Assembly (NCBI GenBank): GCA_050012775.1
Contig: JBEKGN010000009.1
Location: 1-64,000 of the forward strand
Reading direction: 5' to 3'
Source: Roseiarcus sp050012775
GTDB taxonomy: Bacteria > Pseudomonadota > Alphaproteobacteria > Rhizobiales > Beijerinckiaceae
DNA length: 64,000 nt
The notes under the pieces are model-generated. The model was given only the letters and a program-made list of their open reading frames with translations. It had not been told where the DNA came from and made no database searches. This document shows, in pieces, positions 54,372 through 63,047 of this stretch. The position numbers were made by a program, and so were the translations under genes. Every line of letters begins with the position of its first letter. Positions within the stretch are counted from its first letter, which is position 1.

Positions 54372-55694
54372 ATGGCGAACCGAAATCGAGCGGGAATGAA
54401 GGCGGGAGCGACGGGGATGCGGGCGCTGGCGATTGGCGCCGCGCTTCTTTTCGCCGGCGGGAGCGTTCGCGCCGACCCCGACGGCGTCGGTTCGAAGACC
54501 GATGACAAGGCCGCTCAGGAGACTCGGTTGCGGGGCGTCGAGGACACGATGCGCGCGTCCGACGAGCAGCGCCGGCGCATCGAAGCCGATATCGAGACCT
54601 ATCGCGCCGACCGGGCGCGACTCAACGCCGCCCTGATCGACACGACGGCGAAGGTGCAGGAGGCGGAACGGCAAATCGCCGCCGCCGGCGAACGCCTCGC
54701 GACCCTCAACGCCAGCGCCGACGCCCTGAACCGCTCGCTCGACAATCGGCGCGGCGTCATCGCCGACGTTCTGGCCGTGTTGCAACGCATGGGGCGCGAC
54801 CCGCCGCCGGCGATCCTGGTTCGGCCGCAGGACATGGCCGAGGCGATCCGCGCCGCGATGGTGCTCAGCTCGACGGTCGGCGAGCTCAAGAGCGAGACCG
54901 AAGCGCTGAGGAAAGATCTCGACCAACTGGCGGCCCTTCGCGCCTCGATGGCCAAGGAGCGCGACGATCTTGCTCAGCGCTCGTCGAATCTGGCGATCGA
55001 CAAGGCGCGCCTGACCGCGCTCATCGACGCGCGCCAGCAATCCCTGTCGGCCGCGGAGCAAGCGTTGGCGGCCCAGCGCGAGCGCGCCGCGCAACTCGCC
55101 GACCAAGCGTCCAATCTCAAAGATTTGATCGCGCGCATGGAGAACGAAATCGGCGCCGCGAAGTCCGCCGACCAGGCGATCGCGGCCGATGTCGCGGCCA
55201 AGGCCGCCGCGGCGCGCGGGGCGGACCCCGCGCGCTTGAAGCCGGCGATCGCGTTCGCCGACGCCAAGGGCCTCGTTTCCCTGCCCGTCGCGGGCGCCAT
55301 TCTCAAGACGTTCGGCTCGGCCGACACGTTCGGCGGAGCCGAACAGGGGGTGTCCATCGCCTCGCCCTCCGGCGCGACGGTGTCCTCGCCGGTCGACGGC
55401 TCGGTGGTGTTTTCCGGGCCCTATCGGTCGTACGGTCAACTCTTGATCATCAACGCCGGCGGGGGATACTATATGGTGTTGGCCGGCATGGACCGAATCA
55501 ACGTATCGGTTGGCCAGTTCGTCCTGGCCGGAGAGCCCGTCGCGGTCATGGGCGATGGATCGGCGAGAACGGCCGCCGCCGCCGCTATTGGCGCCACGCA
55601 GCCCGTTCTCTATATCCAATTGAGGAAAGACGGAACGGCGATCGATCCGGGGCCGTGGTGGGCGAAGTCAGACATCGAAAAGGCGCGCGGATGA
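54372..55694 (+). CDS. EnvC-like murein hydrolase activator with degenerate M23/LytM domain
   Basis: 440 residues. Signal peptide (residues ~10-35, ending SVRA), then a long coiled coil (about 45-265; RRRIEADIETYRADRARLN) and a C-terminal LytM-type domain (~300-435) with SIASPSGATVSSPVDGSVVF and VGQFVLAGEPVAVMGDG. The zinc ligands of active M23 peptidases are absent: the H-x-x-x-D start, the HGxG/HxH pair (here NAGGGYYMVLAG) and the last HLHFE (here LYIQLRKDG). Such domains activate amidases instead of cutting. It overlaps the first ctpA by 4 bases, an order conserved in alphaproteobacteria. Confidence 0.87.
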   Translation: MANRNRAGMKAGATGMRALAIGAALLFAGGSVRADPDGVGSKTDDKAAQETRLRGVEDTMRASDEQRRRIEADIETYRADRARLNAALIDTTAKVQEAERQIAAAGERLATLNASADALNRSLDNRRGVIADVLAVLQRMGRDPPPAILVRPQDMAEAIRAAMVLSSTVGELKSETEALRKDLDQLAALRASMAKERDDLAQRSSNLAIDKARLTALIDARQQSLSAAEQALAAQRERAAQLADQASNLKDLIARMENEIGAAKSADQAIAADVAAKAAAARGADPARLKPAIAFADAKGLVSLPVAGAILKTFGSADTFGGAEQGVSIASPSGATVSSPVDGSVVFSGPYRSYGQLLIINAGGGYYMVLAGMDRINVSVGQFVLAGEPVAVMGDGSARTAAAAAIGATQPVLYIQLRKDGTAIDPGPWWAKSDIEKARG

Positions 55695-57112
55695 TACGCA
55701 AGGTTTCCTATTTGGCGTTAGGGATCGCAATCGGCGTCGGCTGCGCGGGGTGGGCTCCGCAAACGCTTTCCGCGTTCAGCCAAAGCGCCTATGCCGCCGC
55801 GGCCGACACCTACCGCCAGCTCAACCTGTTTGGCGACGTCTTCGACAAGATCCGCGACGATTACGTGGAGAAGCCCGACGAGTCCAAACTGATCGAGGCG
55901 GCGATCAACGGCATGTTGAGTTCGCTCGATCCTCATTCCAGCTACATGGACGCCAAGGCCTATCGCGACATGCAAGTGCAGACCAAGGGCGAATTCGGCG
56001 GCCTTGGGATCGAAGTCACGGAAGAGGACGGCTTGATCAAGGTCGTCAGCCCGATCGACGACACGCCCGCCGCCAAGGCCGGCATTCTCTCCGGCGACAT
56101 CATCGCCGCGATCGACGACGAGTCGACGCAGGGCCTGACGCTCGATCAGGCGGTCGACAAGATGCGCGGCGCCGTGAATTCGGCGGTTCGGCTCAAAATC
56201 CTGCGCGGCGCCGCCAAGGAGGTCAAAGAGTTCAAGATCGTTCGCGACGTCATCAAGGTTCAGTCGGTGCGCTCGCATGTCGAGGCCGACGACATCGGCT
56301 ACATCCGGATCACGCAGTTCACCGAGCAGACCGCCGACGGCCTCAAGAGCGCGATGGAGAAATTGCGCGCCGACGTGCCGGCGGACAAGTTCAAGGGTTA
56401 TATCCTGGATTTGCGCAACAATCCCGGCGGCTTGCTCGATCAGTCGATCGAGGTCGTGAACGCGTTCATCGACAAGGGCGAGATCGTCTCGACGCGCGGG
56501 CGCAATCCCGACGACGCGCAGCGCTTCAACGCGCGGCCCGGCGGCGATCTCTCGGGCGGCAAACCGCTGGTGGTGCTCATCAACGGCGGCTCGGCGTCGG
56601 CCTCGGAGATCGTTTCGGGCGCCTTGCAGGACCATAAGCGCGCAACGCTGATCGGCACCCGCTCGTTCGGGAAGGGGTCGGTGCAAACCATCATGCCGCT
56701 CGGGCAAGACGGCGCCCTGCGATTGACGACGGCGCGATATTACACGCCGTCCGGCCGCTCGATCCAAGCCAAGGGCATCGACCCCGACGTCGAGATCCTG
56801 GAAGACGTTCCCGAGGATCTGAAGGGCAAGGACGACACCAAGGGGGAGGCCTCGCTCAAGGGCCATCTCAAGAACGGCGAAGACGAAAAGACCGGCTCGC
56901 AAGCCTATGTGCCGGCCGACCCCAAGAACGACAAGCAGCTGATCGCCGCCGTCGATCTGTTGCATGGCGTCAAGCACGCCGCGGTCGTTCCGGCGAAGGC
57001 CGACGCGAACGCGAGCGGCGCGACGCCGGCGGCCACGCCGCCCGATGCGCCCAAGGACGCGCCGGCGGCGCTTCCGGCCCCGAGCAAGCCGGACGCGGCG
57101 CAGCCTAACTGA
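55691..57112 (+). CDS. ctpA: Carboxy-terminal processing peptidase CtpA (S41), first copy
   Basis: 473-residue periplasmic serine protease: N-terminal signal/anchor (residues 1-30), SSLDPHSSYMDAKAYRDM, PDZ domain (~85-165; VVSPIDDTPAAKAGILSGDI), and the S41 catalytic core with LDLRNNPGGLLDQS, the nucleophile in GGSASASEIVSGAL and the lysine in GTRSFGKGSVQT. An Ala/Pro-rich tail of ~50 residues ends the protein. Trims or degrades periplasmic proteins, often peptidoglycan hydrolases, with a partner. Starts inside the stop of the EnvC-like gene. Confidence 0.94.
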   Translation: MIRKVSYLALGIAIGVGCAGWAPQTLSAFSQSAYAAAADTYRQLNLFGDVFDKIRDDYVEKPDESKLIEAAINGMLSSLDPHSSYMDAKAYRDMQVQTKGEFGGLGIEVTEEDGLIKVVSPIDDTPAAKAGILSGDIIAAIDDESTQGLTLDQAVDKMRGAVNSAVRLKILRGAAKEVKEFKIVRDVIKVQSVRSHVEADDIGYIRITQFTEQTADGLKSAMEKLRADVPADKFKGYILDLRNNPGGLLDQSIEVVNAFIDKGEIVSTRGRNPDDAQRFNARPGGDLSGGKPLVVLINGGSASASEIVSGALQDHKRATLIGTRSFGKGSVQTIMPLGQDGALRLTTARYYTPSGRSIQAKGIDPDVEILEDVPEDLKGKDDTKGEASLKGHLKNGEDEKTGSQAYVPADPKNDKQLIAAVDLLHGVKHAAVVPAKADANASGATPAATPPDAPKDAPAALPAPSKPDAAQPN

Positions 57113-57135
57113 TCGCGACAAAGGATATCGCCGGG

Positions 57136-58443
57136 ATGCCCCGAGGGATTTCTTATTTGGCGTTCGGCGTCGCGTTCGGCGCGGCAATCGCCTCGTACGC
57201 GGCCGGCGGCGCGGCGCCCGCCCCGACCTCGGGCGTCGATCAACTCTCGCTGTTTTCCCGCGTCTTCGACAAAGTCAACGAAACCTTCGTCGACAAGCCG
57301 GACGACGACAAAATGGTCGTGGCGGCGATCAACGGCATGCTCGCGTCGCTCGATCCGCATTCGACCTATCTCGACGCCAAGGCCTTGAATGACTTTCAAG
57401 TGACGATGAAGGGCGAGGAATTCGGCGGCCTCGGGCTCGAAGTCATGCAGGAGGGCGGGCTGGTGCGCGTCGTCAGCCCGATCGACGATACGCCCGCCGC
57501 CCGCGCGGGGATGATGTCGGGCGACATCATCACCGGCATCGACGATACGCCCGTGCAGGGCCTGACGCTGAAAGAGGCGGTCGACAAAATGCGTGGGCCG
57601 GCGAAAACGTCGGTCCGTCTGAAAGTGAGCCGGGGCGCCAACAAAGAGCCCCGGGAATTCACGATCGTTCGCGAAATCATCAAGGTGCTGCCCGTGCGAT
57701 CGCGGATCGAAAGCGGCGACATCGGCTATATCCGCATCACCCAGTTCAACCAGCAGACCTTCGACGGGCTGCAGAAGGCGATCGCCAAGTTCCGCGACGA
57801 ACCCGGCGCCGACAAGTTGAAGGGCTACATCCTCGACTTGCGCAACAATCCCGGGGGCTTGCTCACGCAGTCGATCGAAGTCGTCAACGCCTTCGTCGAC
57901 CACGGCGAGATCGTGTCGACGCGAGGGCGCACCATCGATCAGGCTCAGGAATACATCGCCAGGGCCGGGGCCGACCTGTCGCAAGGCAAGCCCTTGGTGG
58001 TGCTGATCAACGGCGGATCGGCGTCGGCCTCCGAGATCGTCTCGGGCGCCTTGCAGGATCTCAAGCGCGCCACGTTGATCGGCACGCGTTCGTTCGGCAA
58101 GGGATCGGTGCAGACGGTGTTGTCGCTGGGCGGGAACGGCGCCTTGAAACTGACGACCGCGCGCTATTACACGCCGTCCGGCCGCTCGATTCAGGCCAAG
58201 GGCATCGAACCCGACATCAAGGTGAGGGAGAACATCCCCGACGATCTCCGGGGCAAGGTCGACAGCAAGGGCGAGGCCTCGTTGACCGGGCACCTGAAGA
58301 ACGGCGACGACGAAAAGACCGGATCGGAAGCCTACGTTCCCCCCGACCCGGCCAACGATACGCAGTTGATCGCGGCGGTCGATCTCTTGCACGGGCATTC
58401 GCCGACGGCGAGCGCGAAAGACCCGGCGCACGGCGACAATTGA
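57136..58443 (+). CDS. ctpA: Carboxy-terminal processing peptidase CtpA (S41), second copy
   Basis: 435-residue paralogue 23 bases after the first copy. Same layout: signal (AFGVAFGAAIASYAAGG), SLDPHSTYLDAKALNDF, PDZ (VVSPIDDTPAARAGMMSGDI), LDLRNNPGGLLTQS, NGGSASASEIVSGAL, GTRSFGKGSVQT. Catalytic serine and lysine are kept in both. It lacks the long Ala/Pro tail. The pair is a tandem duplication that has diverged mostly in the N-terminus and C-terminus. It converges on folC with 18 bases between. Confidence 0.94.
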   Translation: MPRGISYLAFGVAFGAAIASYAAGGAAPAPTSGVDQLSLFSRVFDKVNETFVDKPDDDKMVVAAINGMLASLDPHSTYLDAKALNDFQVTMKGEEFGGLGLEVMQEGGLVRVVSPIDDTPAARAGMMSGDIITGIDDTPVQGLTLKEAVDKMRGPAKTSVRLKVSRGANKEPREFTIVREIIKVLPVRSRIESGDIGYIRITQFNQQTFDGLQKAIAKFRDEPGADKLKGYILDLRNNPGGLLTQSIEVVNAFVDHGEIVSTRGRTIDQAQEYIARAGADLSQGKPLVVLINGGSASASEIVSGALQDLKRATLIGTRSFGKGSVQTVLSLGGNGALKLTTARYYTPSGRSIQAKGIEPDIKVRENIPDDLRGKVDSKGEASLTGHLKNGDDEKTGSEAYVPPDPANDTQLIAAVDLLHGHSPTASAKDPAHGDN

Positions 58444-58461
58444 GGCGGATCGCGCGGCGCG

Positions 58462-59766
58462 TCAGCGCGGCGCGGCGCCGTTTTCTTCCAGAACCTGCCC
58501 CGCGAGATACAGCGATCCCGCGATGAGGATGCGCGGCGGCTTCGGCCACTGGCGCGCCGCCAGGAAGCGCAGCGCCGAAGCGACGCTGTCGCAGGCCGCG
58601 GCGGAAAGGCCGACGCTACGCGCGATCGCGGCGACCTCCTCGGCGGAGCGCCCGGTATGTTCGCCCGCGATCGGCACGGCGAGCGTCTCCTGCGCGAGTC
58701 CCTTGAAATGACCGAGGAAGCCGGCGGTGTCCTTGCTCGTCAGCGTGCCGCAGATCAGCGCCAGCGGGCGCGGCGACTGATCCTCGAAATCGGCCATCGC
58801 CTCGGCGAGCACCCGTCCGCCCGCTTCGTTATGGGCGCCGTCGAGCCAGACTTCGGCCTGCGCGGGCGCGAGCGCCGCGAGCGGTCCGCCGCGCAAGCGT
58901 TGCAGGCGGGCGGGCCACTCCGCCTCCAAGACGCCGCGTTCGAGCGCGCGCGTCGGCAAGGCTGGCTCGATCGTACGCAGCGCCGCGATCGCCGTCGCGG
59001 CGTTGCCGTGCTGGTGCCGGCCGGGCAGGCGCGGCAGCGGCAGGTCGAGGAGGCCGTCGCGGTCCTCGAAGATGAGGCGGCCGTTTTCGGCGCGGGCGAA
59101 GAAGTCGCGCCCCGCGACGATGCGCGGCGCGCCCACGCGCAACGCTTCGCGTTCGATGACGCGAAGCGCGCCGTCCTCCTGCTCGGCGATGATCGCCGGC
59201 GCGCCGCGGCGCAAGATTCCGGCCTTCTCGTAAGCGATTTTTTCGACCGTCTCGCCGAGAAATTCCGGGTGGTCGAACGACACCGGCGTGATGATCGTCG
59301 CGGCCGGCGCGTCGATCACGTTGGTGGCGTCGAAGCGTCCCCCTAAGCCCACTTCGAGCAGGAGATAGTCGGCCGGCGTCTCGCTGAACAGCAGCAGCGC
59401 CGCCGCCGTGGTGATCTCGAAGACGGAAATCGACTGGCCCGCATTGACGCTCTCGCAGCGATCGAGCGCCCCCGCGAGACGCTCGTCGTCGACCAGCGCG
59501 CCATCGAGGCGGATGCGCTCGTTGAAGCACACGAGATGGGGCGAGGTATAGACGTGGACGCGCTTGCCGGCCGCCTCGAGCGCGGCGCGCATGAAGGCGA
59601 CGGTCGAGCCCTTGCCGTTGGTTCCCGCGACGTGGACGACGGGGGGCAGGCGCTTGTGCGGCGAGCCCAAGTCGCCGAGCAGGCGCTCGATGCGGCCGAG
59701 CGAAAGATCGATCCGCCGGGGATGCAGCGGCGCGAAGCGCGCCGAAATCGCGTCGGTCTGGCTCAT
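58462..59766 (-). CDS. folC: Folylpolyglutamate/dihydrofolate synthase
   Basis: Adds glutamate to dihydropteroate and to folates. 434 residues, Mur-ligase fold: HVAGTNGKGSTVAFMRAALE (ATP loop), VYTSPHLVCFNERIRLDG, LLLEVGLGGRFDATNVID, GRHQHGNAATAIAAL, LDGAHNEAGGRVLAE and GTLTSKDTAGFL. Last gene of trpA-accD-folC on the minus strand, 22 bases after accD. Confidence 0.95.
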   Translation of the reverse strand: MSQTDAISARFAPLHPRRIDLSLGRIERLLGDLGSPHKRLPPVVHVAGTNGKGSTVAFMRAALEAAGKRVHVYTSPHLVCFNERIRLDGALVDDERLAGALDRCESVNAGQSISVFEITTAAALLLFSETPADYLLLEVGLGGRFDATNVIDAPAATIITPVSFDHPEFLGETVEKIAYEKAGILRRGAPAIIAEQEDGALRVIEREALRVGAPRIVAGRDFFARAENGRLIFEDRDGLLDLPLPRLPGRHQHGNAATAIAALRTIEPALPTRALERGVLEAEWPARLQRLRGGPLAALAPAQAEVWLDGAHNEAGGRVLAEAMADFEDQSPRPLALICGTLTSKDTAGFLGHFKGLAQETLAVPIAGEHTGRSAEEVAAIARSVGLSAAACDSVASALRFLAARQWPKPPRILIAGSLYLAGQVLEENGAAPR

Positions 59767-59788
59767 GCGGCGCTCCGCGCTCGGCCCG

Positions 59789-60655
59789 TCAAGCCGCCGC
59801 CGGCTCGCTCGGCGTCTTGGTCAACATCTTACATAGCCGCGCCAGCGTCGCGCGCATCTGCGCACGCGGCACCACCATGTCGACCATGCCGTGAGCCTCG
59901 AGGAATTCGGCGCGCTGAAAGCCCTCGGGCAGGCGCTCGCGAACGGTCTGCTCGATGACGCGCGCGCCCGCGAATCCGATCACGGCGCCGGGTTCGGCGA
60001 TTTGCACGTCGCCGAGCATCGCATAGGACGCCGTGACGCCGCCGGTGGTGGGATTGGTGAGGACGACGATATAGGGCAGCCTCGCCGCGCGCAGGCGCTG
60101 GACCGCCACCGTCGTGCGCGGCATCTGCATCAGCGCGAACATGCCTTCCTGCATGCGCGCTCCGCCCGAGGCGGTGAAAATGATGAACGGCGTGCGCCGT
60201 GCGACCGCCTCGCCCATGCCCGCGACGATCGCCTCGCCCGCGGCGATGCCGAGCGTGCCGCCCTGAAACGCGAAATCGTGCACCGCGACGGTCGCCGCGA
60301 GGCCCTCGATTCGGCCGACCGCGACCGTGATCGCGTCGGCGGATCCGGTCTTGGCGCGGTGCTCCTTCAGCCGGTCGGCGTAGCGCTTGACGTCGCGAAA
60401 TCTCAGCGGGTCGGTCAGCGTCTCCGGCGTCGCCAGCTCTTCGAATTGGCCTTCGTCGAACAACGAAGCGAGGCGCGCCTTGGGGTCGATCGTCATATGG
60501 TAGCCGGAGCCCGGCACCACCATGAGATTGGCCTCGAGGTCCTTATGGAATACCAGCTGGCCGCTCTCCGGACATTTGACCCACAGGTTTTCCGGCGTGT
60601 CGCGCCGCAGCAACGAGCGGATCTTCGGCGGAACGACGTTGGAAATCCAGTTCAT
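59789..60655 (-). CDS. accD: Acetyl-CoA carboxylase carboxyltransferase subunit beta
   Basis: Beta half of the carboxyltransferase that makes malonyl-CoA for fatty acid synthesis. 288 residues: LLRRDTPENLWVKCPESG, then the crotonase-like core with GGTLGIAAGEAI, TASGGARMQEGMFALMQM, NPTTGGVTASYAMLGD and GARVIEQTVRERLPEGFQ. The four zinc-ribbon cysteines of E. coli AccD are reduced to one here (WVKCPESG; the second pair is VVPGSG). ATG overlaps the trpA stop. Confidence 0.95.
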   Translation of the reverse strand: MNWISNVVPPKIRSLLRRDTPENLWVKCPESGQLVFHKDLEANLMVVPGSGYHMTIDPKARLASLFDEGQFEELATPETLTDPLRFRDVKRYADRLKEHRAKTGSADAITVAVGRIEGLAATVAVHDFAFQGGTLGIAAGEAIVAGMGEAVARRTPFIIFTASGGARMQEGMFALMQMPRTTVAVQRLRAARLPYIVVLTNPTTGGVTASYAMLGDVQIAEPGAVIGFAGARVIEQTVRERLPEGFQRAEFLEAHGMVDMVVPRAQMRATLARLCKMLTKTPSEPAAA

Positions 60656-61506
60656 CGGCTTTCCCTCAAAAGCTCCGGCGGCGTCTTGGCGACGCCGCGC
60701 ACGCCCGCGGCGAGTCGCTCGACCAGCCCGGCGACCGCGGCGACCGTGCCCGGCCCCGCCTTGCCGTCGACCAGCGAGGCGCGCAAGGCGTCGACCAGCG
60801 CCGATCCGACGACGACGCCGTCCGCCTTGGCGGCGATGCCGGCGGCGCTCGCCGCGTCCTTGACGCCGAATCCCACCGCGACCGGGAGATGGGTATGCCG
60901 CTTGATGCGCGCAACGGCCTCGCCGACTTTCGACGCCTCGGGCGCCGCCGAACCGGTAATGCCCGTGATCGAGACGTAGTAGACGAAGCCCGAGGTGTTG
61001 GAGAGCACCGTGGGAAGGCGCTTGTCGTCCGTGGTCGGCGTCGCCAGGCGGATGAAATTGAGCCCGGCCTTCAACGCCGGCAGGCACAATTCCTCGTCTT
61101 CCTCGGGCGGCAAATCGACGACGATCAGCCCGTCGACCCCGGCCGCGCCCGCGTCGCGCAGGAAGGCTTCGACGCCGTAGACGTAGATCGGGTTGTAATA
61201 GCCCATCAGGACGACGGGCGTATCCGCGTCGCCGGCGCGAAAGTCGCGCACCAGCGCCAACGTCTTGCGCAAGGTCTGCCCGCCATGAAGCGCGCGCAGG
61301 CCCGCGGCCTGAATCGCCGGCCCGTCGGCCATCGGATCGGTGAACGGCATGCCGATCTCGATCACGTCGGCGCCGGCGCTCGGCAACGCCTTGACGATCG
61401 CCAGGGACGTCGCCGCGTCCGGATCGCCCGCCATCACGAAGGTGACGAGCGCGGCGTGGCGCTGAGCGCTGAGGGCGGCGAAGCGGCGGTCGATGCGAGT
61501 GGTCAT
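60652..61506 (-). CDS. trpA: Tryptophan synthase alpha chain
   Basis: Cleaves indole-3-glycerol phosphate to indole, which passes to TrpB. 284 residues: FVMAGDPDAATSLAIVKALP, the catalytic glutamate and aspartate in DVIEIGMPFTDPMADGP, VVLMGYYNPIYVYGVEAF, VDGLIVVDLPPEE, YYVSITGITG and VAVGFGVKD. It overlaps accD by 4 bases. trpB, usually just upstream, is absent: the next gene is divergent. Confidence 0.96.
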   Translation of the reverse strand: MTTRIDRRFAALSAQRHAALVTFVMAGDPDAATSLAIVKALPSAGADVIEIGMPFTDPMADGPAIQAAGLRALHGGQTLRKTLALVRDFRAGDADTPVVLMGYYNPIYVYGVEAFLRDAGAAGVDGLIVVDLPPEEDEELCLPALKAGLNFIRLATPTTDDKRLPTVLSNTSGFVYYVSITGITGSAAPEASKVGEAVARIKRHTHLPVAVGFGVKDAASAAGIAAKADGVVVGSALVDALRASLVDGKAGPGTVAAVAGLVERLAAGVRGVAKTPPELLRESR

Positions 61507-61554
61507 GCGCGGCTCGTTAGCATGAGGCGCGCGCGAGGGAAACCTCAGTGGGGC

Positions 61555-61583
61555 TCGACAGGCGAATCGTTCGCCGCGATAAT
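61555..61583 (+). promoter_or_regulatory. Promoter with palindromic spacer for the COG3904-like gene
   Basis: -35 TCGACA (61555-61560), 17-base spacer, -10 GATAAT (61578-61583). The predicted start falls at about 61590-61591, on or next to the ATG at 61591, so the mRNA may be leaderless. The spacer is a perfect inverted repeat GGCGAA-TCG-TTCGCC (61561-61575), a candidate repressor site. Confidence 0.45.
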
Positions 61584-61590
61584 GCTCGAA

Positions 61591-62967
61591 ATGTTTTCCC
61601 AGCGCCTTTCCTGCTTGCGTGCGCGCAAATCCCTCGCCCGAGCGATGCGCGCTGTCGCGACGGCCGCGCTGCTGGCGGGCGGAATCGTCGCGGCTTCCCC
61701 CGCCCGCGCCGCGACGGCGCCTCAGGCGGCGCCGACCTCGCTCGCGCCGATGCGATTCCTCCACGTCAGAAGCGGCGGCTCGACCTGCCGGACCGACTGC
61801 CCGGAATGGATATCGGCCGAGGGCAAGATCGTCATGGGAACGGCCGACGCTCTGGCCCGCGTGATCGCGGCGCTCGGCGATCGCCGCCTGCCGATCTTCA
61901 TCAATTCGGCCGGCGGCTCCGTGCAAGACGCGATGGCGATGGGCCGGCTGATCCGCGCCAAGCGCCTGGCCGTCGTCGTCGCCCGCACCGCGATCGCGCC
62001 GTGCGCGGCGAGCGCCAGGGAATGCGGGGAGGCGCGCGGGTCGGCGGAATCCTGGGGGGCCTATTGCGCTTCGGCGTGCACGCTGGTGCTGGCCGGAGGA
62101 ATCGAACGCTACGTCAGCCCGCTGTCGTTCGTCGGCGTTCATCAATTGACGGAGATCGTCAGCAAGACCCAGGTCAAGCGCCTGTACTCGGTGCGCTATT
62201 TCTCCGTGGCCGGGCTGAAGCTGGAACTGTCGCGCACGCTCGTCGGCGAGCGACGCTCGACCGCCACGACGAAGCGAACCGCCGATAAGGGCGTCGACGA
62301 CAGCGTCGACCTGTATCTGGCCGAAATGGGCGTCCTCGACCCCATGATGAAGCTGACGCTGGCGACGCCGGCCAGGGACATCCATTGGCTGACCGCCGAC
62401 GAACTCGAGACCTCGCGCCTCGCGACGATCTGGGTGGACGGCGCTTCGCCCATCGTCGACGACGCCGGAGCGAGCGGCGTCAGAGGCGAACCGATCGACG
62501 CGCGGTCGGGCGCCGCCTCCCTCTTCGTGGCGAAGAGCGCCTCGCCGCTCGAACGCCCGGTCGAGGGCCGGCCCGCGGCGCTAGAAGCTTCGTTCGCCTA
62601 CCGACGCGGCGGCGGGATGGTGTTCGCGACCCTCCTCGCGCGCGATTCGGCCGACGGGACGGCGGTCGACGTGCGCGGCTCCGGGATCTTCGTGATCCTC
62701 TATCCCGAGGGCGCCGAGTTTCGCGCGGGAAAAATCGCCGCGGGCGAGCCGATGCGCGTGGCGATTCCGGTGCGCAGTTTTTGCCGACTCGGGCGCGGCG
62801 GGCGCGCCATCGTCAGCTTTATCGAACCAATCCCGGGAACGGCCGCCGGGACGAACGAGGCGGCCCATCCCAGCGAGCCGCCGGTGGCGATCGATCCCGT
62901 CGCGGCGCAGGGCGCGAAGCCCCTGTTCGACGAAGCCTGCCCGCGGAACGCGACCGCGAGCCGATAG
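61591..62967 (+). CDS. Secreted ClpP/crotonase-fold protein (COG3904-like, predicted periplasmic)
   Basis: 458 residues. Basic N-terminus, hydrophobic stretch and AxA site (AASPARAAT) form a signal peptide. The next ~170 residues resemble ClpP-fold proteases of the COG3904 type: ALGDRRLPIFINSAGGSVQDA (substrate-strand loop), a serine in YCASACTLVLAGG (Ser161) and a histidine in FVGVHQLTEI. Their spacing is right for a Ser-His pair, though the third residue is not certain. The C-terminal ~170 residues are a separate domain (RRGGGMVFATLLARDS, then VAIPVRSFCRLG) with no family I recognise. Cysteines at CRTDCPE and CASAC may pair in the periplasm. An ATG at 61582 overlaps the promoter -10, so I use 61591. 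Substrate unknown. Confidence 0.72.
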   Translation: MFSQRLSCLRARKSLARAMRAVATAALLAGGIVAASPARAATAPQAAPTSLAPMRFLHVRSGGSTCRTDCPEWISAEGKIVMGTADALARVIAALGDRRLPIFINSAGGSVQDAMAMGRLIRAKRLAVVVARTAIAPCAASARECGEARGSAESWGAYCASACTLVLAGGIERYVSPLSFVGVHQLTEIVSKTQVKRLYSVRYFSVAGLKLELSRTLVGERRSTATTKRTADKGVDDSVDLYLAEMGVLDPMMKLTLATPARDIHWLTADELETSRLATIWVDGASPIVDDAGASGVRGEPIDARSGAASLFVAKSASPLERPVEGRPAALEASFAYRRGGGMVFATLLARDSADGTAVDVRGSGIFVILYPEGAEFRAGKIAAGEPMRVAIPVRSFCRLGRGGRAIVSFIEPIPGTAAGTNEAAHPSEPPVAIDPVAAQGAKPLFDEACPRNATASR

Positions 62968-63047
62968 CGCCCTTCCCGACAGCGAATCGCGTCTCGACGG
63001 CGCGCGGGGCGCCCGGACCCGGCGCGAGGCCGGGCCCGAACTTCCGA

